From Arenibacter hampyeongensis (lineage in GTDB: Bacteria > Bacteroidota > Bacteroidia > Flavobacteriales > Flavobacteriaceae), in assembly GCF_002909255.1 (NCBI RefSeq), contig NZ_PIOB01000002.1, positions 62,001-126,000 on the forward strand: a stretch of 64,000 nucleotides of DNA, given 5' to 3'. A model generated the notes under the pieces. The model did not search any database. It saw only the letters and a program-made list of their open reading frames with translations, and was not told the origin of the DNA. Numbering within the stretch: the stretch's first letter is position 1; the number at the start of each line of letters is the position of its first letter. Both the position numbers and the translations under genes were made by a program. Below, piece after piece: positions 38,176 to 48,652 of the stretch.

Positions 38176-39843
38176 ATGTCACCATCTGTTATAGCATTTT
38201 TGGCGGTCGTTCCCATCTTAACGGCCGCAATTCTTTTGGTAGGATTTAGAACCCCAGCTAAAATAGCCATGCCCATTTCCTTTTTGGTCACTGTGTTTGT
38301 TGCCTTTGCAGCTTGGGACATTGCCATCATCGATATTGTGGCCTCCAGTATCCAAGGGTTGTTCATCACCTTTGACATTCTGTATATTGTATTTGGGGCT
38401 ATTATCCTCCTGAACCTGCTTAAATATTCAACCGCACTCCGGGCAATTCGCAAAGGTTTTGCCGATATATCTGAGGATCGCAGGGTACAGGTCGTTATCA
38501 TTGCTTGGTTGTTCGGTTCCTTTATCGAAGGGGCCGCCGGCTTTGGAACACCCGCTGCAATTGTGGCACCCCTATTGGTAGGGATGGGATTTCCAGCATT
38601 TTGTGCGGTAATGTTGGGCATGATGGTACAGAGTACTGCGGTATCCTTTGGAGCAGTGGGTACGCCCATATTGGTTGGTGTAAGTGGGGGTATCCAAAGT
38701 CCCGAATTCACTGCCGAGCTGGCTGCATCCGGTCTTCAACTTTCAGATTACATACAGATGGTAACCTCCGAAGTAGTGGTCCTTCACGGAATCACCGGCA
38801 CGCTTATGCCCACGCTCATGGTCTGCATGATGACCCGCTTTTTTGGAAAGAACAAGTCTTGGAAAGAAGGGCTTCAGATTCTACCCTTTACCATTTTCGG
38901 GGGACTTGCATTTACAGTGCCCTATGTGCTTACAGGCCTATTTTTGGGACCCGAATTTCCTTCTATGCTCGGTGCATTGGTAGCCATACCCATAGTGGTA
39001 TTCGCAGCAAAACGCGGTTTCTTGGTGCCTAAGAAAACCTGGGACTTCGACAAGGAAAAGAATTGGCCTTCCGTTTGGTTCGGTACCTTGAACGTAAAAT
39101 TGAACAGCGATAAAGAAGAAAAAAGAATGTCCTTGGTCAAGGCATGGTTACCTTATATTATTATGGCTGCCTTGTTGGTACTTTCCCGACTTCCACAACT
39201 CCCTTTAAAGGCGTGGCTTACGGATATCAAGATAGCTTGGACCGGGATATTGGGTACCTCCATATCAGCATCCAGTAGCCCACTCTATTTACCCGGCACC
39301 ATTTTACTCTTGGCGGGAATCATTACCATCTGGCTACATAAAATGAAATCTGGCAAGGTCAGGATTGCCTTTAAGGACAGTGCAAAAATGTTGTTGGGTG
39401 CAGGGTTTGTACTCATTTTCACCGTTCCGATGGTCCGCATCTATATCAATTCTGGCTTAAACCCATCCAGACTTCCCGGAATGCCTATTGCCATGGCAGA
39501 ATGGGTGGCCAGTAACGTGGGCGATATATACCCTATGTTCGCTCCTTCAATAGGTGCTTTGGGAGCCTTTATTGCAGGTAGTAATACTGTAAGCAACCTA
39601 ATGTTCACCTTGTTCCAATATGGAGTCGCCGTAAAACTGGCGATGCCCTCTTTTATTGTAGTCGCACTCCAAGCCACGGGTGCAGCGGCCGGCAATATGA
39701 TCGCTATCCATAACGTTGTGGCCGCTTCGGCTACCGTAGGTTTCCTAGGTAAGGAAGGCCTGGTACTTAGAAAGACCATACTGCCGACCCTATATTATTT
39801 GTTTGTAGTGGGTATTTTAGGTTTAATCTTTATTTTCTATTAA
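38176..39843 (+). CDS. lldP: L-lactate/glycolate permease family transporter
   Basis: 555 residues with about 12-14 hydrophobic segments, typical of the lactate permease (LctP) family, which includes L-lactate (LldP) and glycolate (GlcA) importers. Diagnostic blocks: SFIEGAAGFGTPAAIVAPLLVG, MMVQSTAVSFGAVGTPILVG and APSIGALGAFIAGSNTVSNLMF. A conserved C-terminal block is VAASATVGFLGKEGLVLRKT. First gene of a three-gene run with a fused FAD/Fe-S oxidase (10-nt gap) and an aminotransferase. The third gene suggests that the acid imported is glycolate as much as lactate. Confidence 0.9.
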   Translation: MSPSVIAFLAVVPILTAAILLVGFRTPAKIAMPISFLVTVFVAFAAWDIAIIDIVASSIQGLFITFDILYIVFGAIILLNLLKYSTALRAIRKGFADISEDRRVQVVIIAWLFGSFIEGAAGFGTPAAIVAPLLVGMGFPAFCAVMLGMMVQSTAVSFGAVGTPILVGVSGGIQSPEFTAELAASGLQLSDYIQMVTSEVVVLHGITGTLMPTLMVCMMTRFFGKNKSWKEGLQILPFTIFGGLAFTVPYVLTGLFLGPEFPSMLGALVAIPIVVFAAKRGFLVPKKTWDFDKEKNWPSVWFGTLNVKLNSDKEEKRMSLVKAWLPYIIMAALLVLSRLPQLPLKAWLTDIKIAWTGILGTSISASSSPLYLPGTILLLAGIITIWLHKMKSGKVRIAFKDSAKMLLGAGFVLIFTVPMVRIYINSGLNPSRLPGMPIAMAEWVASNVGDIYPMFAPSIGALGAFIAGSNTVSNLMFTLFQYGVAVKLAMPSFIVVALQATGAAAGNMIAIHNVVAASATVGFLGKEGLVLRKTILPTLYYLFVVGILGLIFIFY

Positions 39844-39853
39844 TTCTATAATT

Positions 39854-42721
39854 ATGAAAAACATATTTGATGTCCTAGGGAATTCAATCAAAGGCGAAGT
39901 GCTAACGGACAACTACACCTTGGGCATGTATGCCACTGACGCCAGCATCTACCAGATTAAACCGCTAGCAGTTGTTTTGCCAAAGGATTCAGAGGATGCA
40001 AAAAAAGCCGTTGCCGTGGCATATGAAAACAAAATAACGATACTTCCCAGAGGCGCCGGCACCAGTCTGGCAGGGCAAACGGTTGGGGAATCCATGATAT
40101 TGGATTTTTCAAAACACATGAACAGCTTGTTGGAAATAAACGAAGCTGAAAAATGGGTACGGGTACAACCGGGCATGGTCAGGGACGATCTAAACGAGGT
40201 CTTAAAGCCCTATGGCCTGCATTTTGCCCCAGATCCCGCAACCAGTAGTAGAGCAAACGTAGGGGGAATGGTCGGCAACAATTCTTCAGGAACCAAAAGT
40301 ATATTATATGGTAAAACCGTAGACCATGTTCTTGAAGCTTCCGTGCTCTTGGTAGATGGCACCCAATTGCAGCTAAAGAACTGTCCATCAATGGAATATT
40401 CAGAAAAGGCCTCGCAAACGGATAGGGAAGGTGAAATTTATGCCTCCTTTAAAAAACTGATACATACCCATTCCGAAGAGATTAAAGAACGTTTTCCTAA
40501 AGTAATGCGCAGGGTCGGTGGCTATAATTTGGATGAATTCGTGTATACCGACCAATGGAATTTGGGCAAATTGATCTGTGGCAGCGAAGGCACATTGGCA
40601 ACTACCTTGGAGCTAAAACTAAATTTAACGGATCTGCCCAAACACAAATCTGTCTGTGTGGTACACTTTACGGAAGTCCTGGAGGCCATTTCGGCAGTGG
40701 AATCCATGTTGCCCTATGCTCCTTCGGCCATTGAAATTTTGGACCAGACCGTAGTGGACCTCAGTAGGCAAAATTTAACCACAAAGCATCATAGTCACTT
40801 TATAGAAGGGAATCCCGGGGCCATATTGATCGTAGAATTTTATGGGGACACCATGGAAGATGTTATGGACAGGCCGAAGCGTATGATCGCCCAATTAAAG
40901 AACCATGGCGTTGGATATGCCTACCCTCTTTTTCCGGAAGGGCAGGCCTATGAAGATGTATGGGTCATCCGCAAAAAGGGATTGGGACTCATGTTGGGCA
41001 TTAAAGGAAATAAAAAACCGTTGGCCTTTATTGAGGATGCCGGAATCCCATCCGAACACCTGGCCGAATATATAACCCAAGTTTTGAAGGTTTGCGAAAA
41101 ACATGGCACAAAGGCAGCGATGTACGCCCATGCCAGTGTGGGCGTAATCCACGTACGCCCCATATTGGACCTAAGACTGGCCGAAGACATTGAGCGATTA
41201 AAGGCCATTACGGAGGATACATTTGAACTCGTAATGAAATACAAGGGATCTTGGAGCGGAGAGCATGGCGATGGTCTTGTACGAAGTGCCTATAACAAAC
41301 GCTTCTTCGGAGATATCTTGTACGGCGCCTTTTTGGAAATAAAAAAACTTTTCGACCCCGATAATCTGATGAACCCCGGGAAAATTGTCGAGGCACAGTC
41401 CATAGAGCACAATTTGCGCTACGGTACGGGGTATAAAGATCTGCACGTAAAAACCGAATATCAGTATAAGTCCGAAGAAGGTTTTGCTGCCTCGGTACAT
41501 ATGTGCACCGGGGTTGGGGAATGCCGAAAAATACTGGGTGGGACCATGTGTCCCAGTTTTAAGGCCACACGGGAAGAGGAACATTCCACCCGTGGCAGGG
41601 CCAATGCACTAAGAATGGCCATGTCCAATCAATTCGGATTGGAGGGACTTGCGAGCAAACGCCTGCATGAGGTCATGGATCTCTGCTTATCCTGTAAGGC
41701 CTGTAAATCCGAATGCCCCAGTAATGTGGATATGGCCAAAATGAAAAGCGATTCCCTTCAAATGTACTATGATGAACATGGTATCACCTTTAGGGATAAA
41801 TTGATCCGCGGATCGGCAAAAGCAGCTGCGAATATCTCTGGTTGGAAGGCCGGTTTGGTAAACAGCATTCAAAAGAGTGTCCTATTCCGATCGCTTTTGG
41901 AGCGTACCGCAAAATTCGACAAACGCAGGAGCTTGCCCGATTTTGCAAAAGAACCTTTTTATAAATGGTTCGAAAAAAATGCCAAAAAAACGAATACAGG
42001 CAATAAAAAGGTGGTGCTGTTCGCCGATACCTATCTTAATTATCACGAACCACATATTGGGATTTCAGCTTTGGAATTATTAAATTCCTGCGGATATGAA
42101 GTCATTTTGGCCAATGTAGGCTGCTGCCAAAGACCAAAAATATCCCATGGATTTTTAAGGGATGCGAAAAAAGAGGGGGCCAAAACCATAGAAGGCTTAA
42201 AGCCATTTCTGGATCAAGGCCTAAAAGTGGTGGTTTGCGAACCCAGTTGTGCTTCCGCATTAAACGATGACCTACTAGATTTAATTGCTGACCAGGACAT
42301 AGCCGATCAATTAAAGAATGGCGTAATGATGATCGACGTTTTTTTAGCCGACGAATACGAAAAGGGTCATTTGGAGGTCCATTTCGAATCCGTTTCGGAA
42401 GGTGTTGCCATTCACGGACATTGTCATCAAAAAGCGCTGTACGGCACAAATGCTATGAAAGCCTTATTAAAGAATTCCAGGCATGTTTCCGAGATTCCAT
42501 CGGGTTGTTGCGGAATGGCGGGTTCCTTCGGCTATGAAAAGGAGCACTACGATTTATCCAAAAAGATTGGAGATGAAATTCTGTTCCCGGCAGTAGAAAA
42601 ATTGCAAAAAGACCATAAAGTAGTGGCCTGTGGATTCAGCTGCCGCCACCAGATTCAACATTTCACAAGTACCAGGCCAATACATTTTGTTGAAGCCATT
42701 AGAGCCGTGAAGAAAAACTGA
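39854..42721 (+). CDS. Fused FAD-binding/Fe-S 2-hydroxy-acid oxidase (GlcD-GlcF / Dld type)
   Basis: 955 residues. N-terminal FAD_binding_4 domain (about 35-245; ILPRGAGTSLAGQTVG and NVGGMVGNNSSGTKS) and FAD-oxidase C domain (about 250-520; WSGEHGDGLVRS). Then a ferredoxin-like part (about 545-625; CTGVGECRKILGGTMC and CLSCKACKSECPSN). The C-terminal part (about 710-940) has two CCG-type motifs (VGCCQRPKISHG, SGCCGMAGSFGYEKEH) that bind non-cubane Fe-S clusters. It oxidises a D-2-hydroxy acid such as D-lactate or glycolate and passes electrons to quinones. Combines in one chain what E. coli splits into GlcD and GlcF. Confidence 0.93.
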   Translation: MKNIFDVLGNSIKGEVLTDNYTLGMYATDASIYQIKPLAVVLPKDSEDAKKAVAVAYENKITILPRGAGTSLAGQTVGESMILDFSKHMNSLLEINEAEKWVRVQPGMVRDDLNEVLKPYGLHFAPDPATSSRANVGGMVGNNSSGTKSILYGKTVDHVLEASVLLVDGTQLQLKNCPSMEYSEKASQTDREGEIYASFKKLIHTHSEEIKERFPKVMRRVGGYNLDEFVYTDQWNLGKLICGSEGTLATTLELKLNLTDLPKHKSVCVVHFTEVLEAISAVESMLPYAPSAIEILDQTVVDLSRQNLTTKHHSHFIEGNPGAILIVEFYGDTMEDVMDRPKRMIAQLKNHGVGYAYPLFPEGQAYEDVWVIRKKGLGLMLGIKGNKKPLAFIEDAGIPSEHLAEYITQVLKVCEKHGTKAAMYAHASVGVIHVRPILDLRLAEDIERLKAITEDTFELVMKYKGSWSGEHGDGLVRSAYNKRFFGDILYGAFLEIKKLFDPDNLMNPGKIVEAQSIEHNLRYGTGYKDLHVKTEYQYKSEEGFAASVHMCTGVGECRKILGGTMCPSFKATREEEHSTRGRANALRMAMSNQFGLEGLASKRLHEVMDLCLSCKACKSECPSNVDMAKMKSDSLQMYYDEHGITFRDKLIRGSAKAAANISGWKAGLVNSIQKSVLFRSLLERTAKFDKRRSLPDFAKEPFYKWFEKNAKKTNTGNKKVVLFADTYLNYHEPHIGISALELLNSCGYEVILANVGCCQRPKISHGFLRDAKKEGAKTIEGLKPFLDQGLKVVVCEPSCASALNDDLLDLIADQDIADQLKNGVMMIDVFLADEYEKGHLEVHFESVSEGVAIHGHCHQKALYGTNAMKALLKNSRHVSEIPSGCCGMAGSFGYEKEHYDLSKKIGDEILFPAVEKLQKDHKVVACGFSCRHQIQHFTSTRPIHFVEAIRAVKKN

Positions 42722-42769
42722 AATATTTTAAATATAATTATATAACCATCCATATAAAAAATTACAATA

Positions 42770-43882
42770 ATGGGAAAAATTGATGAAATGAAAACAAGTA
42801 CAAGGGTCCTGATGGGTCCTGGGCCAAGTGATGTGCATCCTAGGGTATTGAGGGCAATGGCTACCCCTTTGGTAGGGCATTTGGATCCCGAATTTTTAGT
42901 AGTGATGGACGACATCAAGCTTATGGTACAAGAGACCCTTCAGACCAAGAACGAACTTACCTTTGTGGTATCCGCTCCAGGAAGTGCCGGAATGGAAACC
43001 TGTTTGGTGAATTTGTTGGAACCTGGCGATGAGTCCGTAATCTGTATCAACGGGGTTTTCGGTAACCGTATGGCCGACATTGTAGAACGTTGCGGGGCAA
43101 AAGTGATCAAAGTGGAAGCTGATTGGGGGAAAACCATTGATCCCGAAGATGTAAAAAAAGCCCTGGCAAGTTGTAATCCCAAATTATTGGCCATTGTGCA
43201 TGCCGAAACCTCAACGGGCGTTTTACAACCTTTGGAGGAGATCAGTAAACTGACAAAAAATGCAGGTGCGTTGTTCGTCGTAGATGCCGTAACTTCCTAT
43301 TGCGGAACCCATTTAAAAGTGGATGAATGGGGAGTAGATGCACTGTATTCCGGGAGTCAAAAATGCCTGAGTGCTCCTCCTGGCTTATCGCCGGTCACAT
43401 TTAGTCAGGCTGCGATAGACGTCCTGGACAATCGGAAGACCAAAGTACAGAGCTGGTTTTTGGATCTGACCTTGGTCAAGAATTACTGGGCCGGAGCCAA
43501 AAGGGCCTATCATCATACAGCACCCATATCGGCCATGTACGCCATGCGCGAAGCACTGCGAATAGTTCTTGAGGAAGGCTTGGAAAAACGTTTCGCCCGT
43601 CACCAAAAAAATCATGAACTTTTGCGCGATGGTCTCGAAAGTCTTGGTTTTGAATTTTTGGTTGAAAAACAACACCGACTGCCCATGTTAAACGCTGTGC
43701 GGATTCCTGCTGGCGTAAATGATGCGGAGGTTAGAAAGCGGTTGCTTGAAGAATACAATATTGAGATCGGTGGTGGCCTGGGGCCATTTGCCGGAAAAAT
43801 ATGGCGCATTGGACTAATGGGCGAAAGCTCCAACGCCAATCATGTGAATATGTTACTGGCGGCATTGAAGGATGTAATGTGA
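42770..43882 (+). CDS. Class V aminotransferase, alanine/serine-glyoxylate type
   Basis: 370 residues, PLP fold type I. Start block TRVLMGPGPSDVHPRVLRAM, PLP lysine in SGSQKCLSAPPG, and C-terminal WRIGLMGESSNANHV fit the AGXT1/PucG-like group that transfers an amino group to glyoxylate, giving glycine. 48 nt after the oxidase gene. In this context it would remove glyoxylate made from glycolate. Alternatives such as phosphonoacetaldehyde-type transaminases are less likely from the motifs. Confidence 0.9.
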   Translation: MGKIDEMKTSTRVLMGPGPSDVHPRVLRAMATPLVGHLDPEFLVVMDDIKLMVQETLQTKNELTFVVSAPGSAGMETCLVNLLEPGDESVICINGVFGNRMADIVERCGAKVIKVEADWGKTIDPEDVKKALASCNPKLLAIVHAETSTGVLQPLEEISKLTKNAGALFVVDAVTSYCGTHLKVDEWGVDALYSGSQKCLSAPPGLSPVTFSQAAIDVLDNRKTKVQSWFLDLTLVKNYWAGAKRAYHHTAPISAMYAMREALRIVLEEGLEKRFARHQKNHELLRDGLESLGFEFLVEKQHRLPMLNAVRIPAGVNDAEVRKRLLEEYNIEIGGGLGPFAGKIWRIGLMGESSNANHVNMLLAALKDVM

Positions 43883-44966
43883 AATAGCAATTAGAAAACG
43901 AAGACTGAATTTATCGGATTAAACTTCTATAAATTTAATAATGCTTATTTAATAGGCCGTCGAGACCTCAATTTAAAATATAACTGCCTTAAAACTCTCG
44001 ACTACGGTACCTATGAAGTAATAGCCATAAGGGACAATGCTCAAGAAATAACCTCGTGGGCAAAAATAGACAGGCAATGATGATAGCTGGGGCTCCTTCC
44101 CTTAGATAAGGGAAGGTGGATCCTCCGCTAGCTGCGGAGGAGACGGAAGGGATTGACAGCCCATGTCTTCGGGGAGGTGACAATAGATTGGGGATAGGTT
44201 TAGGGTGCGGGATTTCCAACTCCCCTTTCTTTCACGCCAAATGGCGCAAAATTCATTCCAGTCTACGTTCCAAGAGGGGAGCCAATAGTTTTAGCATACA
44301 AAAGGAGTTCTTTCCCGATAGTTCATGACTCCGCTCGACCGGACACGGCAGGCACTTCGACATGAGCCCTTTTTCGGGCGATTGAGAAGTCACACATATT
44401 TGGTCAGAGCCACTTGTGTGATTTAGCTCATGCCGTATTTATTCTAGGGGTATTCGTGAACCTTCGCTAAAGCTACGGTTTCTCCTCCCTCTGGTCGTTC
44501 GAAATGACTCCTACATCCCTACTTACTCCGATTTCGACTACGCTCAATCTCCGCAAGGACTTTCAACTTTCAACTTTCAACTTTTAAACATTGAATATAA
44601 TCATTGTTCATTGTAAGTAGCAGATTGCCACGCTTCGCTCGCAATGACGGAACCAAGGGCTCCTCCCTTCAGACGAAGGGAGGTGGCTTCGCCCTAGCGA
44701 AGACGGAGGGTTTGACAGCCCAGGTCTTCGGGAAAGTGACAATAGATAGCGTTTGGGTTGAAACACACCCCTGACCTCCCGCTAAAAAGCGGGACAAGCT
44801 CTCTCAAGAGGGGAATTTGTTTGTCGCCAATAAGTCTAGCATCTAGATTCTATGTTCTTCTTCTCAATACTACCGCACAACTTCGATTTCGGCTCCGCCT
44901 GCCTGCCGGCAGGCAGGCTCAATCTCCGCAAGGACTTTCAACTTTTAAACTTTGAACATAAACAAA
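43883..44966. repeat. 1-kb REP-like repeat tract
   Basis: No credible gene. Contains many short imperfect palindromes: 'ccttcccttagataagggaagg' near 44096, TCCTCCGCTAGCTGCGGAGGA near 44122, 'ctcccttcagacgaagggag' near 44664 and CTGCCTGCCGGCAGGCAGG near 44900. Blocks GATTTCGACTACGCTCAATC and 'aggactttcaactttcaac' recur. These match the tracts at 6.4 kb and 8.5-9.9 kb, so the element family is dispersed in this genome. ORFs at 43989-44328 and 44758-44955 are repeat-derived. Confidence 0.75.
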
Positions 44967-46853
44967 TTAATCCCCCCTGCCCCCATAGTCGCGTACTTCC
45001 GTTAGGGTTTCCATAAAGGCAATAATATCCTCAATTTCCTGCTGGGACAGACCCAAGGGTGCTTCGGGCAGCGTTTGGTTTTCCACCTGCAAGCCCATCC
45101 CTGCGCCGCCACCTAGGTTGTAAAACGCCAGAACATCTTCCATGGTAGCAAATAAACCATTATGCATATAGGGTGCTGTCAAGGCTATATTTCTTACAGT
45201 AACCGTTTTGAAGGAATTCTTTAAAAAAGGATGATTGTCCATTTTTAGACCATTGCCCATGCGACCCAAATCCGTATCCAATTTGGGGGCAATGGAATCA
45301 AAACCCTGGGTAACGCCCAACACCTCCGATTCCGATTCCAGATAAAAAGGAGGAATGGTGCCATTGAAGACCGGGGCAAAATGACAACTTCCACAGGCCG
45401 CTTTCCCCATAAACAAATTAAATCCCCGTTTGGCATTCTCGGGGTACTCCTTTGTTTCGTTACGCACAAATTTATCAAACGGACTATTGAAGGATTTTAA
45501 AGAGTTTACATAGGCCGCTATGGTATTGCTTATGGAACGCTGATTAATGTCCTCTTTGTCGATACCGCCATAAGCCTGCTTAAACAATTTATTATAACGG
45601 GCATTCTTTTTCAGTTTAGCAATAATCGCATCAAAATCCGTATTGAACTCCAAATCGTTATCAATCACATGTATCACCTGTTTTTCAAGATCCAAGGCGC
45701 GCATGTCCCAAAAATATCGTGTGGAATAGCCTGCATCCATCAAAGTTGGGGCATTCCTAGCGGTAAAAACACCTTTTTGATTGGATACACTTTTAGGCAA
45801 ACCATCCGAAAAACCTTTGTTGGGGTTATGACAGCTTATACAGGCCATGTCATTGTCCTTGGAAAGCTGGGGATCCTGGAACAATAATTCACCCAAGGCT
45901 ATGGTCTTAGGGTTATCCAAAGGCAGATAAACCAGTTCCGAATAAAAATCCGTATTCAGAAAATCTATGTCGAATATATTCTTGGCCTTATAGTTTTGGG
46001 CATGCTTTTTATATGGCTCCAGCGCAATGTTGTTCGCATTTTGAAATTCCAACAAGGCCGCATACAAGGGGTTTACCACTTCCTTTAAAAATGCCAATCT
46101 ATCAAAATCATTAAAAGTGGTGTTGGCGTTCAATATTTTATTGCCCTTGGTAAAGTCATTTTTGATGACTTCAAATTCGTCCATGGCTTTTGGGGAAATC
46201 CCTGATTCAAAATATAGAAATGTAGTTTCCATACTTTGCCAGCTCACAACACTTTCTTTCAAACCATTAACAGACCCTGGGGTATCGTATCCTGTTAATC
46301 CAAGGGTAAAAATCCTGACTATACCGGATCGAATACACTCGATGATCTGGCTCGACTTTAAATGAAGTGGTAAATGTATTTTTTCTATAAAATCTACCCG
46401 CTCCCTAAGACCGTTGGCCAACACTTTTATATACTGCAAATTTTCAATTGAAGCTTCGCCATAAACAGCTTCGTCCAATGCCTGTAATCCGCCAGGTGGA
46501 ATCACCTTTTCGGCTTCAAAATACTCACTTACCTTGGGCAAAGGCGCACCATTGATATAAGTGCCATTGTAGTAGGTTTGGTAATAATCAAAAATAAACT
46601 CGATCTCCTTATAGACCAACCTAGTCTTTTCAACCTGGCTTTTCAGCCCCTCCCATTCCTTAACAGAACTTGACTTATTGGCAAGGGCGGTCAAGGCATT
46701 GACTTCATTTTGAAATTTGTGAAAATTGGCCGCATATAAGGCAGCTACCTTTTCCGGAATAGTATCCCTTTGATATGGGATAGCCATTTGCCTCCCGGAC
46801 AACATCAACAGACAAATAAAAAAAGATCCCAATAAAATGCTTGTCCTTTTCAT
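44967..46853 (-). CDS. Imelysin-like / di-heme cytochrome c peroxidase fusion
   Basis: About 628 residues from ATG 46853; the TTG at 46862 is a worse start. A signal (SILLGSFFICLLMLSG) precedes an imelysin-like helical domain (about 30-290; LTGYDTPGSVNGLKES) and a MauG/CCP-type domain (about 315-620) with two CXXCH heme sites, CISCH and CGSCH. Further motifs FSDGLPKS and ARNAPTLMDAGYS are usual in bacterial cytochrome c peroxidases. A periplasmic enzyme that reduces peroxide or oxidises a partner. Imelysin domains are linked to iron uptake, so the fusion may couple the two. Downstream, 128 nt, of the metallophosphoesterase gene. Confidence 0.88.
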   Translation of the reverse strand: MKRTSILLGSFFICLLMLSGRQMAIPYQRDTIPEKVAALYAANFHKFQNEVNALTALANKSSSVKEWEGLKSQVEKTRLVYKEIEFIFDYYQTYYNGTYINGAPLPKVSEYFEAEKVIPPGGLQALDEAVYGEASIENLQYIKVLANGLRERVDFIEKIHLPLHLKSSQIIECIRSGIVRIFTLGLTGYDTPGSVNGLKESVVSWQSMETTFLYFESGISPKAMDEFEVIKNDFTKGNKILNANTTFNDFDRLAFLKEVVNPLYAALLEFQNANNIALEPYKKHAQNYKAKNIFDIDFLNTDFYSELVYLPLDNPKTIALGELLFQDPQLSKDNDMACISCHNPNKGFSDGLPKSVSNQKGVFTARNAPTLMDAGYSTRYFWDMRALDLEKQVIHVIDNDLEFNTDFDAIIAKLKKNARYNKLFKQAYGGIDKEDINQRSISNTIAAYVNSLKSFNSPFDKFVRNETKEYPENAKRGFNLFMGKAACGSCHFAPVFNGTIPPFYLESESEVLGVTQGFDSIAPKLDTDLGRMGNGLKMDNHPFLKNSFKTVTVRNIALTAPYMHNGLFATMEDVLAFYNLGGGAGMGLQVENQTLPEAPLGLSQQEIEDIIAFMETLTEVRDYGGRGD

Positions 46854-46981
46854 ATTCAACAACCGCTTTTTATCATCATATGGACTTTTTAATACGTCTA
46901 GCCTTGATTTCCCACTTGGGGCAAATCCATTCTATTGGATACTAATGAATGGTCATTTTAAAAAGCACCCTTTTGGCCAAA

Positions 46982-48652
46982 CTATTCAATCGTAATCGAC
47001 TCGGTATACGCCTTTTTGCTTGTAATGACTTCAATAACATAAAGGCCTTTTGACAGCTTGCCGACATTGATGGTTTTCTTTCTACTTTTCTTTACCAATT
47101 TCCCAATGCTGTTATAGAATTTAACTTTCTTTAGTCGCTCATTGTCATCCAATTTAAGTTTTACCTCATCCTTAGCTGCATCATAAAATAGCCTTCCACT
47201 AATTAGTCCGGACGCAGTGCCATCGGCCTGTAGCGCTATACCGGATTTGTTGATGGTAAAATAATCCTCAATGTCATCATTTTCCCTAATAAATTTTACG
47301 GTCAGGTTCTGTCCTCCCCTACCGTCATCTTCCACCTCCATAACACAGGAGCCCAATTGGTTCAGGGACACGGACATGGCCTGGTGGTTTAGGTCTCCTC
47401 CGGATATTTTACCGGCAGAGCCCGTTGTTATATAAACGGCACCCTCAGCCGATGTACTGGCTTTTTTGTAGGCCCCATTGCTATCCACTTTACCGTCCCC
47501 ATAGCCATTGGATCCAACGGTATTGCCACCTTTCGAAATTTCATCCGGGTTAAATGTATTGGCAAATCCATAATGTCCGTTCAAGAAATACGAGCGTTCG
47601 TAAGAATGGCTATGCCCGTTTAAGATTAGATCCACTCCGTTAGCCTCCATCATGGGCATAAAGTTTAGTCGCATTTCTATAAGTCGGTCCTCGGTATCGG
47701 AGTCATGTGACCCTTTAGTGTATATTGGATGGTGAAACAAGGTCACGATCCAATCTTGTTTGGTGTTTTGAATATCGGCCTGTGTCCAGTTGTACATGGC
47801 GCCTCCAACTTCACGACTGGTATGATGGGAATCTAATATTATAAAGTGGATATTGGCATAATCAAAGGAATAATAGGCCTCTGTGCCCGAGGCAGTACCT
47901 CCTGCCTGGGCAGCGGTAGGGAAGGTAAATATATCATAATAAGGGCCGGATTGTGTAGCCGAATCGGCCGACTTGCCATCATGGTTTCCCAAGCAGGACC
48001 ATGCCACGGACTTTTTCAACATATCGTCATAAATGTCGAACAGGGCATTTTGATATTCCTCATCCGTACCACTGCCATAGGCGTTATCCCCTAAAAACAA
48101 CATCATATCGGTCTTACCGCTATTTTTGGGAGCAGCGTCCACATAATCGTAATAGGCATCCCTTACGTTCCGCTGATTGTTATTGGCCGTACCTGCATCA
48201 CCTAAAATCCAAGCGCGAACAAATTGTTTGGTACCTGCTTTAGGGGCAGTTATTATGTACATCTCGCCTGAAGCACTTTCCGACAGCACACCTGATTTAT
48301 TACCAATATTGAAATAGTATTTTGTATTAGGTCTTAGCCCGGATAAGGAAACTTCGTGTTCAGTGGTCAAAGCAGAGTTGCTTGCTTTCTTGGATAATGA
48401 ATTTAATGTTTTTCCGTAATTCACCACGGATTGGGTCGCGATATCCGTTCTCCATTTTACCACAACAGATGTTGGGGTACCACTCTGTAAATAAGGGCCC
48501 CTTACTACAGATACCGAAGCGGAATTCTGTGGAAGGCCTACAGGGTTGGTTACTGCAACAGCACTTACATTGGGAAGATCTACTTGGGCGGTTTGGGCAA
48601 TTGAGACCACCGAACATAGGGCGGCAAGCAAAAAGGTACTTTTTTTGATCAT
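46982..48652 (-). CDS. T9SS-secreted purple-acid-phosphatase-like metallophosphoesterase
   Basis: 556 residues. Signal (FLLAALCSVVSIAQ); a fibronectin-like PAP N-terminal domain (about 45-135; VVRGPYLQSGTPTSVVVKW); the metallophosphoesterase core (about 145-440) with WILGDAG, LFLGDNAYG, CLGNHDG, FHHPIYTKGSHD and NGHSHSYER, giving all metal ligands; and a T9SS type A sorting domain (about 485-556; VKFYNSIGKLVKKSRKK, SKGLYVIEV). It is secreted through the type IX system and probably cleaves phosphate esters outside the cell. Its ATG overlaps the TPR gene's stop by 4 nt, so the two are translationally coupled. Confidence 0.92.
   Translation of the reverse strand: MIKKSTFLLAALCSVVSIAQTAQVDLPNVSAVAVTNPVGLPQNSASVSVVRGPYLQSGTPTSVVVKWRTDIATQSVVNYGKTLNSLSKKASNSALTTEHEVSLSGLRPNTKYYFNIGNKSGVLSESASGEMYIITAPKAGTKQFVRAWILGDAGTANNNQRNVRDAYYDYVDAAPKNSGKTDMMLFLGDNAYGSGTDEEYQNALFDIYDDMLKKSVAWSCLGNHDGKSADSATQSGPYYDIFTFPTAAQAGGTASGTEAYYSFDYANIHFIILDSHHTSREVGGAMYNWTQADIQNTKQDWIVTLFHHPIYTKGSHDSDTEDRLIEMRLNFMPMMEANGVDLILNGHSHSYERSYFLNGHYGFANTFNPDEISKGGNTVGSNGYGDGKVDSNGAYKKASTSAEGAVYITTGSAGKISGGDLNHQAMSVSLNQLGSCVMEVEDDGRGGQNLTVKFIRENDDIEDYFTINKSGIALQADGTASGLISGRLFYDAAKDEVKLKLDDNERLKKVKFYNSIGKLVKKSRKKTINVGKLSKGLYVIEVITSKKAYTESITIE

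Noticed and set aside
38094-38711. Minus-strand 205-codon ORF
   Set aside because: Antisense to the permease, which has clear family motifs; composition is that of a shadow frame.
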